Of a DNA stretch of 64,000 nucleotides, positions 16,595-27,171 are shown in pieces (positions within the stretch are counted from its first letter, which is position 1; the number at the start of each line of letters is the position of its first letter). Origin of the DNA: Catellatospora methionotrophica (lineage in GTDB: Bacteria; Actinomycetota; Actinomycetes; Mycobacteriales; Micromonosporaceae); the NCBI RefSeq assembly GCF_011297335.1, contig NZ_JAAOTJ010000005.1, positions 186,001 through 250,000 of the forward strand, read 5' to 3'. The position numbers and the translations under genes were made by a program. A model generated the notes under the pieces. That model was not told the origin of the DNA and did not search any database. It saw nothing but the letters and a program-made list of their open reading frames with translations.

Positions 16595-17227
16595 GTGGAC
16601 GTACTCGTCGTTGATCACCCGTTGGCCCAGGCCCGCCTCACCGCCATGCGCGACTCCCGCACCGACTCGGCCAGTTTCCGGGCCGCGCTGCACGAGCTCA
16701 CGACCATGCTGGCGTACGAGGCCACCCGCACCTTCAAAGCCGACACGTTCCCGGTCGAGACCCCGGTCGCGACCGCCGTGGGCACCCGCCTGGCGAACCC
16801 GCCGCTGCTGGTGCCGGTGCTGCGCGCCGGGCTCGGCATGGCCGACGCCGCGCTGAGCCTGCTGCCGGAGTCCTCGATGGGCTTCGTGGGCCTGGCCCGC
16901 GACGAGCACACCTTCGAGCCCCGGGCCTACATGGAGTCGCTGCCCGGCGACCTCACCGGCAAGCCGGTCCTGGTCCTGGACCCGATGCTGGCCACCGGCG
17001 GATCGCTCGAACACTGCTGCCGCCTGCTCGCCGACCGCGGCTGCACCGACATCGTGGTGCTCTGCGTCCTGGCCGCCCCGGCGGGCATCGACCGCCTCCG
17101 CAACTCCGGCCTGCCCCTCCGCCTCGTCACCGCCGCCATCGACGACCACCTGAACGACAGCATGTTCATCGTCCCCGGCCTCGGCGACGCCGGCGACCGC
17201 CAGTTCGGCGGCATGCCCCGCTTCTGA
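16595..17227 (+). CDS. upp: Uracil phosphoribosyltransferase
   Basis: 210 residues from GTG at 16595. It makes UMP from uracil and phosphoribosyl pyrophosphate in pyrimidine salvage. Family motifs are clear: the early [30 protein letters not shown], the PRPP loop [13 protein letters not shown] and the C-terminal uracil-binding [14 protein letters not shown]. The length is normal for the family. The gene follows the glycosyltransferase by 9 bases. It is convergent with the methyltransferase gene across a hairpin terminator. Confidence 0.97.
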   Translation: MDVLVVDHPLAQARLTAMRDSRTDSASFRAALHELTTMLAYEATRTFKADTFPVETPVATAVGTRLANPPLLVPVLRAGLGMADAALSLLPESSMGFVGLARDEHTFEPRAYMESLPGDLTGKPVLVLDPMLATGGSLEHCCRLLADRGCTDIVVLCVLAAPAGIDRLRNSGLPLRLVTAAIDDHLNDSMFIVPGLGDAGDRQFGGMPRF

Positions 17228-17238
17228 CCGCTCGCTCA

Positions 17239-17292
17239 CCCGGGCCGGTCATGACCTTGCGGCAGCGTCCTCAAGTTCATGATCGACCCGGG
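17239..17292. terminator. Bidirectional hairpin between upp and the methyltransferase gene
   Basis: Arms at 17239-17259 and 17272-17292 match as an inverted repeat over 18 of 21 positions (cores CCCGGG and TCATGA). It sits between two convergent stop codons, so it can serve both transcripts. Confidence 0.65.
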
Positions 17293-17299
17293 CGGGTGC

Positions 17300-18040
17300 T
17301 CAGGCCGGGCGGCGCAGGACGGCCAGCACGGACTGGCCGAACGGGGGGCGCAGGCGGGACTCCAGGCGGCGGGTGACGGGGGTCACCAGGGAGTCGTAGA
17401 CGCGCATCATGACGCCGCCCTTGGGGGACATGCCCAGCAGGCGCGCGGTGATGAAGTAGCAGATGAAGCCGAGGGAGTTGACGTACTCCATGCGCTCGAC
17501 GGTCAGGCCTGCCGCGAGCGCGACGTCGGTCAGGGTGCGCCGGGTGTAGCGGCGCCAGTGGCCCGTGGCGACGTCGACCTTGCTCATGGCGATCGGGAAC
17601 GCGGGCACGACCAGGACCATCGGCGCGCCGGGCTGGATGAGCCGGGCCATGCTGCGCAGCGCCGCGATGTCGTCCTCGATGTGTTCCAGGACGTTGTAGC
17701 TGACCAGGGCGGTGTGGTCGCCGCTGGAGTCCGTGGGCAGCAGCATCTCGCGGGCCTCGACCTTGGGTTCGTCGGCGAAGCGCTGCTTGAGGAGGACGAG
17801 CCGCTCGGGGTCGGCCTCGGTGGCCGTGAAGCGGTCCACGGAGGGCAGCCACTCCAGCAGGTAGTCGCCGAGCCCGCTGCCGATCTCGATCGGGTGCGCG
17901 CCGAGGTAGGGGGTCGCCATGCCCGCGAACCAGGTGCGGTGGTTCACCGCCTCGGCCAGGCTCTCCAGCACCGCGGCCTGGATCTTCTGGTCCCCGGTGA
18001 GGAGGCTCGGCTCCGTGGCGTACGTCGTCATCGACTGCAT
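17300..18040 (-). CDS. Class I SAM-dependent methyltransferase
   Basis: 246 residues. The SAM-binding glycine motif IEIGSGLGDYLLEWL is near residue 51, followed by TEADPERLVLL (acidic residue binding the ribose), and VSYNVLEHIEDDIAALRSM as the post-motif typical of Methyltransf_11/23-type enzymes. The C-terminal part has a hydrophobic patch (NSLGFICYFITARLLG) and basic residues, so it may contact the membrane. Related enzymes sit beside polyisoprenyl-linked sugar genes, and the divergent neighbour here is a membrane GT-C-like protein, but the substrate is unknown. The first codon could be ATG 18040 or the ATG three codons later (MTTYATEPSL). Confidence 0.82.
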   Translation of the reverse strand: MQSMTTYATEPSLLTGDQKIQAAVLESLAEAVNHRTWFAGMATPYLGAHPIEIGSGLGDYLLEWLPSVDRFTATEADPERLVLLKQRFADEPKVEAREMLLPTDSSGDHTALVSYNVLEHIEDDIAALRSMARLIQPGAPMVLVVPAFPIAMSKVDVATGHWRRYTRRTLTDVALAAGLTVERMEYVNSLGFICYFITARLLGMSPKGGVMMRVYDSLVTPVTRRLESRLRPPFGQSVLAVLRRPA

Positions 18041-18136
18041 CCGTCCGATAGCTGCAACGTGAACAGGATTCCTATTTGTCCCTAGCGTTCAGGGCTAATC
18101 CGGACAGATTACCTAAATGCCGTACATTCGACGCTC

Positions 18137-19966
18137 GTGAAGACCGAAATTCAGGAGTGGCACCGGGCGCGACCCACCCCCGCCGATCGGACCCGCCGGT
18201 CCAGAACCCGCGTCGACCAGCAACGACGCGTCAGCGTGCACGTGGCGGTGGGCGCCGGGTTCGTGATCGCGGCGCTGCTCGTGACATCCGGGCTGTGGAA
18301 GGACGGGTCGCGCGCGCTGCTCTCGGCGAACATCCCTGACCAGGTCTTCTTCCAGTTCGTACTGCGCCACGCGCTCGACGTGCTGACCGGCGACGCCGCG
18401 CCGCTGTTCACCACGCGGATGAACGCCCCGCACGGGGTCAACCTGATGGCGAACACGGTGGTCCTCGGCCTGGGCATCCCGCTCGCGCCGATCACCGCGA
18501 TCTGGGGCCCGCAGATCAGCCTCGCGGTGCTGCTGGTGCTGGGCCTGGCCGGCACCGCCGCCGCCTGGTACTGGTTTCTGCGCAGGCACGTCACCACCTC
18601 GGTGGCGGCCGCCGCGGCCGGGGCGGCACTGTGCGGCTTCGGCCCCGGCATGATCAGCCAGGCGAACGGGCACCCCAACTGGACCGCCCAGTTCCTGGTG
18701 CCGTTCCTGGTGCACCGGGCGCTGAAGATGGGCGAGCCCGGCCGGTGGCTGCGCAACGGCGTGCTGCTCGGGCTGCTGGTGACCCTGCAGGCGTTCGTCA
18801 ACGAGGAGGTGCTGCTCTACACGGCGCTGGCCTGCGCGGTCTTCCTCGCGGCGTACGCCGTGGTGACGTGGCCCGCGCAGCGGGCGGCGATCAGCCCCGT
18901 GCTGGCCACGGCCGGGGTCGCGGGGCTGGTCGGGGGAGCGCTGCTGGCCTACCCGCTGTGGTCGCAGTTCTTCGGCCCGCAGAGTTTCCGCGGCCTGCCG
19001 CCCGGCGCGTCCGCGTACGGGGCGGACCTGGCCAGTTTCGGCGCGTTCCCGCGGCTGTCGCTGGGCGGCAACGTCGACGCGGTGCGGCTGCTCGCGCCCA
19101 ACGCCGCCGAGGAGAACACGTTCCTCGGCTGGCCGCTGCTGGCCGTGCTGGCGCTGGCCGTCGCGGGCTGGCTGTGGCAGCGGGCGCTGGTCCGGGCGCT
19201 GCTGGTGACGGGCGTGGTGTTCGCGGGCTTCGCGACGGGCAAGCAGGTGTTCGCGGGCGGCGAGCGCACCGCGCTGCCCGGCCTGTGGCGGCCGCTGGGG
19301 CACCTGCCGCTGCTGGAGTCGGTGGTGCCGGTCCGGTTCGGGCTGGTGCTGCTGCCGGTCGCCGGTGCACTGCTGGCGCTGGCGATCGAGGCGGTGGGGC
19401 GGCTGCCGCGCCGGGGGGTGGGCGAGCTGCCGGTGCGGCGGTTGGCGTACGCCCTGGTGGGGCTGTCTCTGGTGCCGCTGGTGCCGCTGCCGCTGCTGAC
19501 CCACCGGGGGATGCCGGTGCCGCGCTTCATCACCGAGGGGACCTGGCGGGCGTACGTGCCCGCCGGGAGCACCCTGGTCACGGTGCCGGTGACCAGTAGC
19601 AGCCACAGCGACGGCATGCACTGGTCGGCCCAGTCCGGAGCGGACTTCGCGATCCCGGGCGGTTACTTCATCGGACCGGGGCGTCTGCCGGGGACCGCGA
19701 CGTTCGGGCCGCCGCCACGGCCGACCGATCTGCTGCTGGCGGCGGTCGCCGAGGGCGCGAAGCCGCCGCGGGTCAACGCCCGGATGCGCGACGGCCTCAT
19801 CGCCGACCTGCGGTTCTGGCGGGCGGGCGCACTGGTGTTGTCCGATCGCGAGCCACGTGCCGACGTGCTGCGCAAGTTCGTGAACGACCTGGTGGACGAC
19901 GACGGCGTGCGTACCGGCGGGGTCACGGTCTGGGACGCCGCCCCGCTGGTGACACCGACTACCTGA
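18137..19966 (+). CDS. GT-C-like integral membrane protein
   Basis: 609 residues from GTG at 18137. About a dozen hydrophobic segments follow a basic N-terminal head; the long first extracytoplasmic loop (residues about 65-105) contains NIPDQVFFQFVLRH and FTTRMNAPHGVNLM, an acidic/aromatic loop in the place where GT-C glycosyltransferases keep their active site. A hydrophilic C-terminal domain (about 460-609) ends the protein. I infer a polyprenyl-phosphate-sugar-using transferase or a related flippase-like protein, but no specific family is certain. The gene is divergent from the methyltransferase gene with a 96-base gap of lower GC than its surroundings that must hold both promoters. Confidence 0.72.
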   Translation: MKTEIQEWHRARPTPADRTRRSRTRVDQQRRVSVHVAVGAGFVIAALLVTSGLWKDGSRALLSANIPDQVFFQFVLRHALDVLTGDAAPLFTTRMNAPHGVNLMANTVVLGLGIPLAPITAIWGPQISLAVLLVLGLAGTAAAWYWFLRRHVTTSVAAAAAGAALCGFGPGMISQANGHPNWTAQFLVPFLVHRALKMGEPGRWLRNGVLLGLLVTLQAFVNEEVLLYTALACAVFLAAYAVVTWPAQRAAISPVLATAGVAGLVGGALLAYPLWSQFFGPQSFRGLPPGASAYGADLASFGAFPRLSLGGNVDAVRLLAPNAAEENTFLGWPLLAVLALAVAGWLWQRALVRALLVTGVVFAGFATGKQVFAGGERTALPGLWRPLGHLPLLESVVPVRFGLVLLPVAGALLALAIEAVGRLPRRGVGELPVRRLAYALVGLSLVPLVPLPLLTHRGMPVPRFITEGTWRAYVPAGSTLVTVPVTSSSHSDGMHWSAQSGADFAIPGGYFIGPGRLPGTATFGPPPRPTDLLLAAVAEGAKPPRVNARMRDGLIADLRFWRAGALVLSDREPRADVLRKFVNDLVDDDGVRTGGVTVWDAAPLVTPTT

Positions 19967-19997
19967 CATCCGCCCTGCTCAGCAGCGGTGCGATGTT

Positions 19998-20044
19998 AGG
20001 AAGGGCACCTTCTTGACAACAAGCGTCAAGAAGGTGCCCTTCCT
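19998..20044. terminator. Bidirectional 20-bp perfect hairpin
   Basis: The arm at 19998-20017 (begins AGGAAGGGCACC) is perfectly complementary to 20025-20044, with the 7-base loop AACAAGC. It lies between two convergent genes. The stem sequence is related to the hairpin at 11766-11815, so it is a member of a dispersed family. Confidence 0.85.
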
Positions 20045-20059
20045 TCTGCCGGTGGCGTG

Positions 20060-21730
20060 TTACGGGCTGACGGACCAGATGCCGAGAGCGGCGGCGACCT
20101 CCGTGCGCAGGGCGCGGATGGTGGCGGCGGCACGCTCGCGCGAGGCGGCGACGTCGCCCTCGGCGACCGGCTCGACCACTTCGAGGTACGCCTTGAGCTT
20201 GGGCTCGGTCCCCGACGGCCGGACCACCACGCGGGCGGTGTCGGTGCGCAGGATGATCACGTCGGCGGCCTCGTCGGCGGGGCGGTCGAGCAGGTCCTCG
20301 GTGGACGTGACCGGATCGTCGAGCAGCGAGGTCGGCAGCTTGGCGCGCAGGTGGGACATCATGCGGCCGATCTCGTCGAGGTCGTCGACGCGCACCGCGA
20401 GCTGGTCGGTGACGTAAAGGCCGAACTCGGCGGCCAGTTCGTCCAGCCGGTCCGACAGCGTGCGCAGCTCGGCCTTCAGCCCGGCCGCCAGTTCGGCGAC
20501 GAGCAGCGCCGCGGTGATGCCGTCCTTGTCGCGGGCCATCCACGGGGACACGCAGATGCCCAGCGCCTCCTCGTAGCCGTAGGCGAGGTCGGGCGCGGCG
20601 CGGGCGAGCCACTTGAACCCGGTGAGCGTCTCGGCGTACCCGACGCCGCGCTTGGCGGCCATCGCGCGCAGCATCGACGACGACACGATCGTGGTCGCGT
20701 ACGTGCCGGTGCGGCCCAGCCGCATCAGGTGGTCGGCGAGCAGCACGCCCACCTCGTCGCCGCGCAGCGTGCGCCAGCCGTTGCCGTCGACCGGCACCGC
20801 GACGGCGCAGCGGTCGGCGTCGGGGTCGTTGGCGATGACGATGTCGGCGCGGCGCTCGGCGGCCAGCGCGAGGACCAGGTCCATCGCGCCCGGCTCCTCC
20901 GGGTTGGGGAAGGCGACCGTCGGGAACGCGCCGTCCGGCTCGGCCTGCTGCGGCACGATCGCGGGCAGCGCGAACCCGGCGCGCAGGAACGCGTCGCCGA
21001 GGACCTTGCCGCCGACGCCGTGCAGCGGCGTGTACGCCACCGCCAGGTCCTTGGGCTGGTCGTCCTGCACCACGGCGGCCGCCGCGGTCAGGTACGAGTC
21101 CAGGATGTCCTCGCCGAGCACGGTGCCCGGGTGCCCGAGCGGCACCTCCGACAGCAGCTTGACGGCGCGGATCTCCGCCTCGATCTCCTGGTCGGCCGGG
21201 GGCACGATCTGCGCGCCCGCGCCGAGCGGGCCGCCGAGGTGCTCGCCCAGGTAGACCTTGTAGCCGTTGTCCTGCGGCGGGTTGTGCGAGGCGGTCACCA
21301 TCACCCCCGCGACGGCGTCCATCGCGCGCACCGCGTACGCCAGCACCGGCGTGGGCAGTGGTCGCGGCAGCAGCGCGGCGCGCATCCCGGAGCCGGTCGC
21401 GACCCGGGCGGTCTCCAGCGCGAACTCGTGCGAGCCCCGGCGCGCGTCGTAGCCGATGACCAGCAGCCCGCCGGGTTCGTGCGTGGTGAGCCAGTTGACC
21501 AGGCCCGCGGCGGCCTGGCGCACCACGGCCAGGTTCATCCCGTTGGGGCCGGCCCGCAGCGGCCCGCGCAGGCCGGCGGTGCCGAACGTGAGCGGTCCGC
21601 TGAACCGGTCGGCGAGCTCCGCCGCACTGCTCGGCAGGGCGTCCAGCAGCTGCTGGAGCTCGGTGCGCGAGTCGGGGTCGGGGTCCTGGGCGATCCAGTG
21701 GCGTACGCGATCGGCAAGGTTGTCGGTCAT
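20060..21730 (-). CDS. Phosphohexomutase (phosphoglucomutase/phosphomannomutase)
   Basis: 556 residues, the size of the alpha-D-phosphohexomutase superfamily members related to PgmB/Pgm2. It interconverts sugar 1- and 6-phosphates (glucose or mannose; other sugars or pentoses are possible). Visible landmarks are LTFGTAGLRGPL near residue 50, the phosphoserine loop VMVTASHNPPQDNGYKVYLG near 147, the metal-binding DPDADRCAVAVP near 300, the sugar-binding GEE region replaced by AYGYEEALG near 390, and the phosphate-binding RPSGTEPKLKAYLEV near 520. ATG at 21730 is the only good start. It follows the kinase gene's 3' end on the same strand but in a separate transcription direction from the membrane protein gene. 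Confidence 0.93.
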   Translation of the reverse strand: MTDNLADRVRHWIAQDPDPDSRTELQQLLDALPSSAAELADRFSGPLTFGTAGLRGPLRAGPNGMNLAVVRQAAAGLVNWLTTHEPGGLLVIGYDARRGSHEFALETARVATGSGMRAALLPRPLPTPVLAYAVRAMDAVAGVMVTASHNPPQDNGYKVYLGEHLGGPLGAGAQIVPPADQEIEAEIRAVKLLSEVPLGHPGTVLGEDILDSYLTAAAAVVQDDQPKDLAVAYTPLHGVGGKVLGDAFLRAGFALPAIVPQQAEPDGAFPTVAFPNPEEPGAMDLVLALAAERRADIVIANDPDADRCAVAVPVDGNGWRTLRGDEVGVLLADHLMRLGRTGTYATTIVSSSMLRAMAAKRGVGYAETLTGFKWLARAAPDLAYGYEEALGICVSPWMARDKDGITAALLVAELAAGLKAELRTLSDRLDELAAEFGLYVTDQLAVRVDDLDEIGRMMSHLRAKLPTSLLDDPVTSTEDLLDRPADEAADVIILRTDTARVVVRPSGTEPKLKAYLEVVEPVAEGDVAASRERAAATIRALRTEVAAALGIWSVSP

Positions 21731-21775
21731 CGCTGTTTCATAACACGCGAACCGGCGCTTCGCGCTGCGAACCCC

Positions 21776-23578
21776 TCAGGCCGGGTTGATGGCGAACGAC
21801 CCGACCGCCTGGTCGAAGACCCCCTTGTCCTGGGCGAACGAGTCCTCCCAGGTCGACAGGTAGATGTGGAACGCGGTGCCGCCCTCGACCCCGATGCGCC
21901 AGATCGCGTGCCGCGCGTTCTTGTTCGGCGGGGTGCACTGGTACTCCAGCTGCGCCGCGGTCTCCAGCGTGCCGAGCTTCTGGTCGCTGAGGTCGATCCG
22001 CTGGTAGGTGTCCTTCTGGCAGCGGTCGACCTTCTTGAAGTTCTTCTCCGCGCCTTCCAGCTCCCGCGTCGGGTTGCCGCCGGACTTGTAGACGTTGATG
22101 CGCAGCCAGCGTTCCTTGTCGTTCGGGTCGCGGTAGTCGACGTAGCTGCCCGACTTGGCCGGGACCCAGCCCTTGGGGACCAGCACCGTGACGTTCTTGA
22201 AGGTCACCTGCTCCATGCCCTCGGGCACCTGGGTGGAGGCGGACGAGGCGACGGGGGCGCTCGGCGTCGCCCCGGGCTGTGCGGCGGGGCTGTTCGCGTC
22301 GTCGCCGCCCATGACGGCCCAGGCCACACCGGTGACCACGAGCACGCCGACCAGGCCCAGGCCGACGGCCAGGCGCATCTTCTTCGGCAGCGCCTTGACC
22401 TGCCCGACCACGCCGTCCAGCGCGGACGGCCCGGCGGGCTTGGCGGGCTTCGGGGCGACCGTCTGCAGCGCGCCGGTCGGGGCGGGGAACGCGCCGGTCG
22501 GCAGGTCCACCGGGTCCGGCGCGCTGGGCCGGTTCCGGCCGCCCGTGCGCGAGGACGGCATCTCGCCGGTGTGCAGCAGGGCGCGGCCGCCGATCTCCTT
22601 GGCGGGGCGCTCGGGCTGGGGCGCGGCGGGGGTGACCCACACGGTGGTCGCGGGCTGCGGCGCGACGACCGCCCACGGGTCGGTGACGTGCTGCGGCACG
22701 GCGTTCTGCGCCAGCACCCCGGCCAGCAGCTCACGCAGCGTGGCGCGGGCGGTCGGCACGTCCCAGCGGCGGTCGGGGTCCTTCTCCATGAGGCCGTACA
22801 GCACCTCGCGCAGCGGACCGCAGCGCTGCGGCGGGACGGGCTCCTCCTCGACCACGGCATGCATGGTGGCCAGCGGGTCGCCCTTGTCGAACGGCGGCCG
22901 CCCCTCCACGGCGGTGTACATGGTCACGCCGAGGGAGAACAGGTCGCTGGGAGGGCCGAAGCGGTGGCCGAGGGCGCGCTCGGGGGAGATGAAGTGCGGT
23001 GAGCCCAGCACCATGCCCGGGGTGGTCAGCTGCACGTCGGTCGGCAGCTTGGCCACGCCGAAGTCGGTCAGCACGCAGCGGCCGTCCTTGGTGATCAGGA
23101 CGTTGGCCGGTTTCACGTCGCGGTGCAGCACGCCCGCGGCGTGCGCCACCTCCAGCGCGCCCAGCAGCGCGATGCCGATCTTGGCGACCGCGCGGGGGGC
23201 CAGCGGGCCGTCCTCGATCACCATGTCGGCCAGGCCGCGGGCGTCGAGCAGCTCCATCACGATCCAGGGCCGGCCGCCCTCGGTGACCACGTCGAAGACC
23301 TGGACCACGCTCGGGTGCGACAGGCCGGCGGCGGCGCGGGCCTCGCGCAGCGTGCGCTCGTACATCGAGGCGGCGTCGCTGGCGGCCAGGCCGGGAGGCA
23401 GCACGACCTCCTTGACGGCGACCTCGCGGCGCAGCACGGTGTCGGCGGCGCGCCAGACCGTGCCCATGCCGCCGTGGCCGATGGCGGTGCGGAGTGAATA
23501 GCGTCCGCCGATGACGGTGCCCGGAGCCGCGCGGCCTGAAGAGGGATTGCCGCTCCAGGTGGATGCATGGGTGGTCAC
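21776..23578 (-). CDS. Membrane-anchored serine/threonine protein kinase (PASTA-less PknB-type)
   Basis: 600 residues from GTG at 23578. The kinase domain (about 24-290) is complete: glycine loop IGHGGMGTVWRA, the lysine in REVAVKEV, catalytic HRDVKPANVL, DFGVAKL and SPERALG in place of APE. A proline-rich linker leads to one membrane segment near 430 (RLAVGLGLVGVLVVTGVAWAV) and a 160-residue extracytoplasmic domain that is not a PASTA repeat (contains VTFKNVTVLVPKGWVP and two cysteines). It probably senses an outside signal and phosphorylates cytoplasmic proteins. It is divergent from the acyl-CoA mutase gene and 46 bases upstream of the phosphohexomutase gene on the same strand. Confidence 0.93.
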   Translation of the reverse strand: MTTHASTWSGNPSSGRAAPGTVIGGRYSLRTAIGHGGMGTVWRAADTVLRREVAVKEVVLPPGLAASDAASMYERTLREARAAAGLSHPSVVQVFDVVTEGGRPWIVMELLDARGLADMVIEDGPLAPRAVAKIGIALLGALEVAHAAGVLHRDVKPANVLITKDGRCVLTDFGVAKLPTDVQLTTPGMVLGSPHFISPERALGHRFGPPSDLFSLGVTMYTAVEGRPPFDKGDPLATMHAVVEEEPVPPQRCGPLREVLYGLMEKDPDRRWDVPTARATLRELLAGVLAQNAVPQHVTDPWAVVAPQPATTVWVTPAAPQPERPAKEIGGRALLHTGEMPSSRTGGRNRPSAPDPVDLPTGAFPAPTGALQTVAPKPAKPAGPSALDGVVGQVKALPKKMRLAVGLGLVGVLVVTGVAWAVMGGDDANSPAAQPGATPSAPVASSASTQVPEGMEQVTFKNVTVLVPKGWVPAKSGSYVDYRDPNDKERWLRINVYKSGGNPTRELEGAEKNFKKVDRCQKDTYQRIDLSDQKLGTLETAAQLEYQCTPPNKNARHAIWRIGVEGGTAFHIYLSTWEDSFAQDKGVFDQAVGSFAINPA

Positions 23579-23845
23579 TGCTTAAGCCGCCAAAGGAGAG
23601 GGGACGATGGCAACGAACGTGGGGAGCCCCTGGCGGCCGGATCAGGGAGGCCGCCGGGACGAGCCATGTTCGCGGGGAATGGGTCACTCGACCCCTATCC
23701 TGTACGACGCGCCGCCGCAGGGAAAGCCGTGGGCGGGTTCTGAGGCCGAATTTCACTGTTCCGTCCGCTTGCCATCACCCTGGGTGTACGTGATGTGCGT
23801 TATCCCTCACCCCGGACCACGGCCGGGACGCCTAACATCCCCGGT

Positions 23846-25411
<1,566 letters not shown>

Positions 25412-25776
25412 CCCGAAAGCCTCACCTCACCCCGGCGGGCGACCCCCGCCGGGGTGGTTCTGTCTGACCACAGGTGCCTGACCGGCTCGTCCGTGCGGTC
25501 CTCCTTGCGGGGCAACGGAATCGCGCGCACCGCGAGTGCGACGGAAATATAGGCGGTGATGTCAGTCTCGCGTGTTGCGTGACCCGGCACGTCGTCACCC
25601 GTTGTAGGAGGTGAGGACACTTGCCATCGAGGGTCCTGCACGCTCGCTAAGGCCCCGACCTGCTCGGATGTGACTCTGAGCGACCCAACTACTACAAAGA
25701 AGCAGTTGCGCAGAGTCACCGGTGCAGGGCTAGGCTGGACGCTGTTTATCCCATCGACCGAGATCGAGAATCTGCC
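25412..25776. other. 365-base gap with a terminator and unusual secondary structure
   Basis: No convincing gene is present; the one open frame (leftward, 25387-25719) is low in coding character. The gap holds the mutase terminator (25428-25456). Further on, a strong ribosome-binding-like AGGAGGTGAGG (25607-25617) is followed by a 9-codon open frame starting TTG at 25621 (LPSRVLHAR), a possible leader peptide. Downstream of it, GTGACTCTG (25670-25678) and CAGAGTCAC (25711-25719) pair as an outer 9-bp stem enclosing CAACT/AGTTG. TTGCGC...TAGGCT (25706-25735) could be a weak promoter for the amidohydrolase gene. Confidence 0.5.
25428..25456 (+). terminator. Hairpin terminator of the acyl-CoA mutase gene
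   Basis: CACCCCGGCGGG (25428-25439) and CCCGCCGGGGTG (25445-25456) form a perfect 12-bp GC-rich stem with a 5-base loop, 17 bases past the stop codon and followed by GTTCTGTCT. Confidence 0.85.
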
Positions 25777-27039
25777 GTGACGAGTGCGCTGGCGCTGCCC
25801 AAGAGCAGCTTGCTGACGTCGTCCATGGTGTCCGAGATCATGTCGGACACCGACCCACTACCCGGCCAGCTGGACCGCTGGCTCACCGCGCACGGCGCGA
25901 ACCTGGTAGCGGTACGGCGTCACCTTCATGCGCACCCGGAACTCTCGCATCAGGAGTTCGAGACCGCCGCACTGGTCGCCCGCGAGCTCGCGGCCGTCGG
26001 CCTGCAGCCGAAGTTCCTGCCCCGGGGCAACGGCGTCATGTGCGACATCGGGTCCGGTGACCGGGTCATCGCGCTGCGGGCCGACCTCGACGCGCTGCCG
26101 CTGCCCGACACCAAGGACGTCACCTACCGCTCCACGGTCACCAACGCGGCCCACGCCTGCGGCCACGACGTGCACACCACGGTGCTGCTCGGCGTCGGCC
26201 AGGCGCTGGCCCAGTTGGAGCAGCAGGACGGCATCGGCGGCCGGGTGCGATTGATCTTCCAGCCCGCCGAGGAGTCGATCAACTCGGGCGCGCCTGAGAT
26301 GATCTCCGCGGGCGCGCTGAAGGACGTCGCGGCGATCTACGCCCTGCACTGCGCCCCGCAGCTGCCCGTCGGCATCGTCGGCGTGCGCTCCGGCGCGATC
26401 ACCGCCGCCTGCGACGCGGTCGAGGTCAAGCTGAGCGGCAAGGGCGGCCACACCGCCCGACCCCACCTGACCGCCGACCTCGTGTACGCGCTGGGCCGGG
26501 TGGTGACCGAGGTGCCCGCGCTGCTCGGCCGCCGGGTCGACCCCCGGGCCGGGCTGTCCATGGTCTTCGGCTCGATCCACGCCGGGGAGGCGTCCAACGC
26601 CATCCCGAACGAGGGCAGCGCCCGGGGCACCATCCGGGTGCTCAACCGCGACGCCTGGCGCGAGGCGCCCGACCTGGTCACTCAGCTGATCAAGGACGTG
26701 GTGGCCGGCACCGGTGCGAAGGCCGACGTGAACTACACCCGCGGCGTGCCGCCGGTGATCAACGACCGGATGGCGTCGGCGGTCATCGCGGGCGCGGCCG
26801 GTGCGGCGCTGGGCGCGGAACGTGTCGTCGAGGCCGAGATCAGCATGGGCGGCGAGGACTTCGCGTTCTACCTGGAGCACGTGCCCGGCGCGATGATCCG
26901 CCTCGGCACCGGCATCCCCGGCGCGGCCCCGCTGGACATCCACCAGTCCGCCTTCGACGTCGACGAGCGTGCCATCGGCTTCGGCGTACGCACCATGGTC
27001 CACACGGCCCTGGCCGCCCTCGCCTCTCCCTCCTTCTGA
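25777..27039 (+). CDS. M20-family amidohydrolase (hippurate/aminoacylase type)
   Basis: Up to 420 residues. A dinuclear-metal amidohydrolase of the M20D group that removes acyl groups from N-acyl amino acids or similar amides. Metal and catalytic motifs are intact: RRHLHAHPELSHQEFET, ALRADLDALPL, HACGHDVHTTVLLG, FQPAEESINSGA, the dimerisation-domain GKGGHTARPHLTADLVYALG and SMGGEDFAFYLEHVPG near residue 365. The start is uncertain: GTG at 25777 is used, but ATG at 25825 or 25840 (MSDTDPLPGQL) would give the more usual family N-terminus, and none has a good ribosome binding site. The substrate is unknown. It is convergent with the DUF4349 gene across a long hairpin. Confidence 0.88.
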   Translation: MTSALALPKSSLLTSSMVSEIMSDTDPLPGQLDRWLTAHGANLVAVRRHLHAHPELSHQEFETAALVARELAAVGLQPKFLPRGNGVMCDIGSGDRVIALRADLDALPLPDTKDVTYRSTVTNAAHACGHDVHTTVLLGVGQALAQLEQQDGIGGRVRLIFQPAEESINSGAPEMISAGALKDVAAIYALHCAPQLPVGIVGVRSGAITAACDAVEVKLSGKGGHTARPHLTADLVYALGRVVTEVPALLGRRVDPRAGLSMVFGSIHAGEASNAIPNEGSARGTIRVLNRDAWREAPDLVTQLIKDVVAGTGAKADVNYTRGVPPVINDRMASAVIAGAAGAALGAERVVEAEISMGGEDFAFYLEHVPGAMIRLGTGIPGAAPLDIHQSAFDVDERAIGFGVRTMVHTALAALASPSF

Positions 27040-27067
27040 CCCCACCGCCCCGCGCGGCCCGCCCCGT

Positions 27068-27142
27068 CTTACATAGGCGCTGGCCTATCATATCGAGTTC
27101 GATCTACAAAAACTCGACGTGATAGGCCAGCGTCTATGTAAG
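27068..27142. terminator. 32-bp bidirectional hairpin
   Basis: Arms at 27068-27099 and 27111-27142 match as an inverted repeat at 29 of 32 positions, with an 11-base loop. It lies between convergent genes and is one of the longest stems in the window. The core CTTACATAG(G/A)CGCTGGCCTATCA is AT-richer than the surroundings. Confidence 0.85.
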
Positions 27143-27171
27143 GGCGAGGGCGCGGATACGCCGTCGGGCGG

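Noticed and set aside
20057-23002. Long rightward open frame opposite the phosphohexomutase and kinase genes
   Set aside because: Antisense GC artefact; it has no motif, whereas the leftward genes have complete catalytic motifs.
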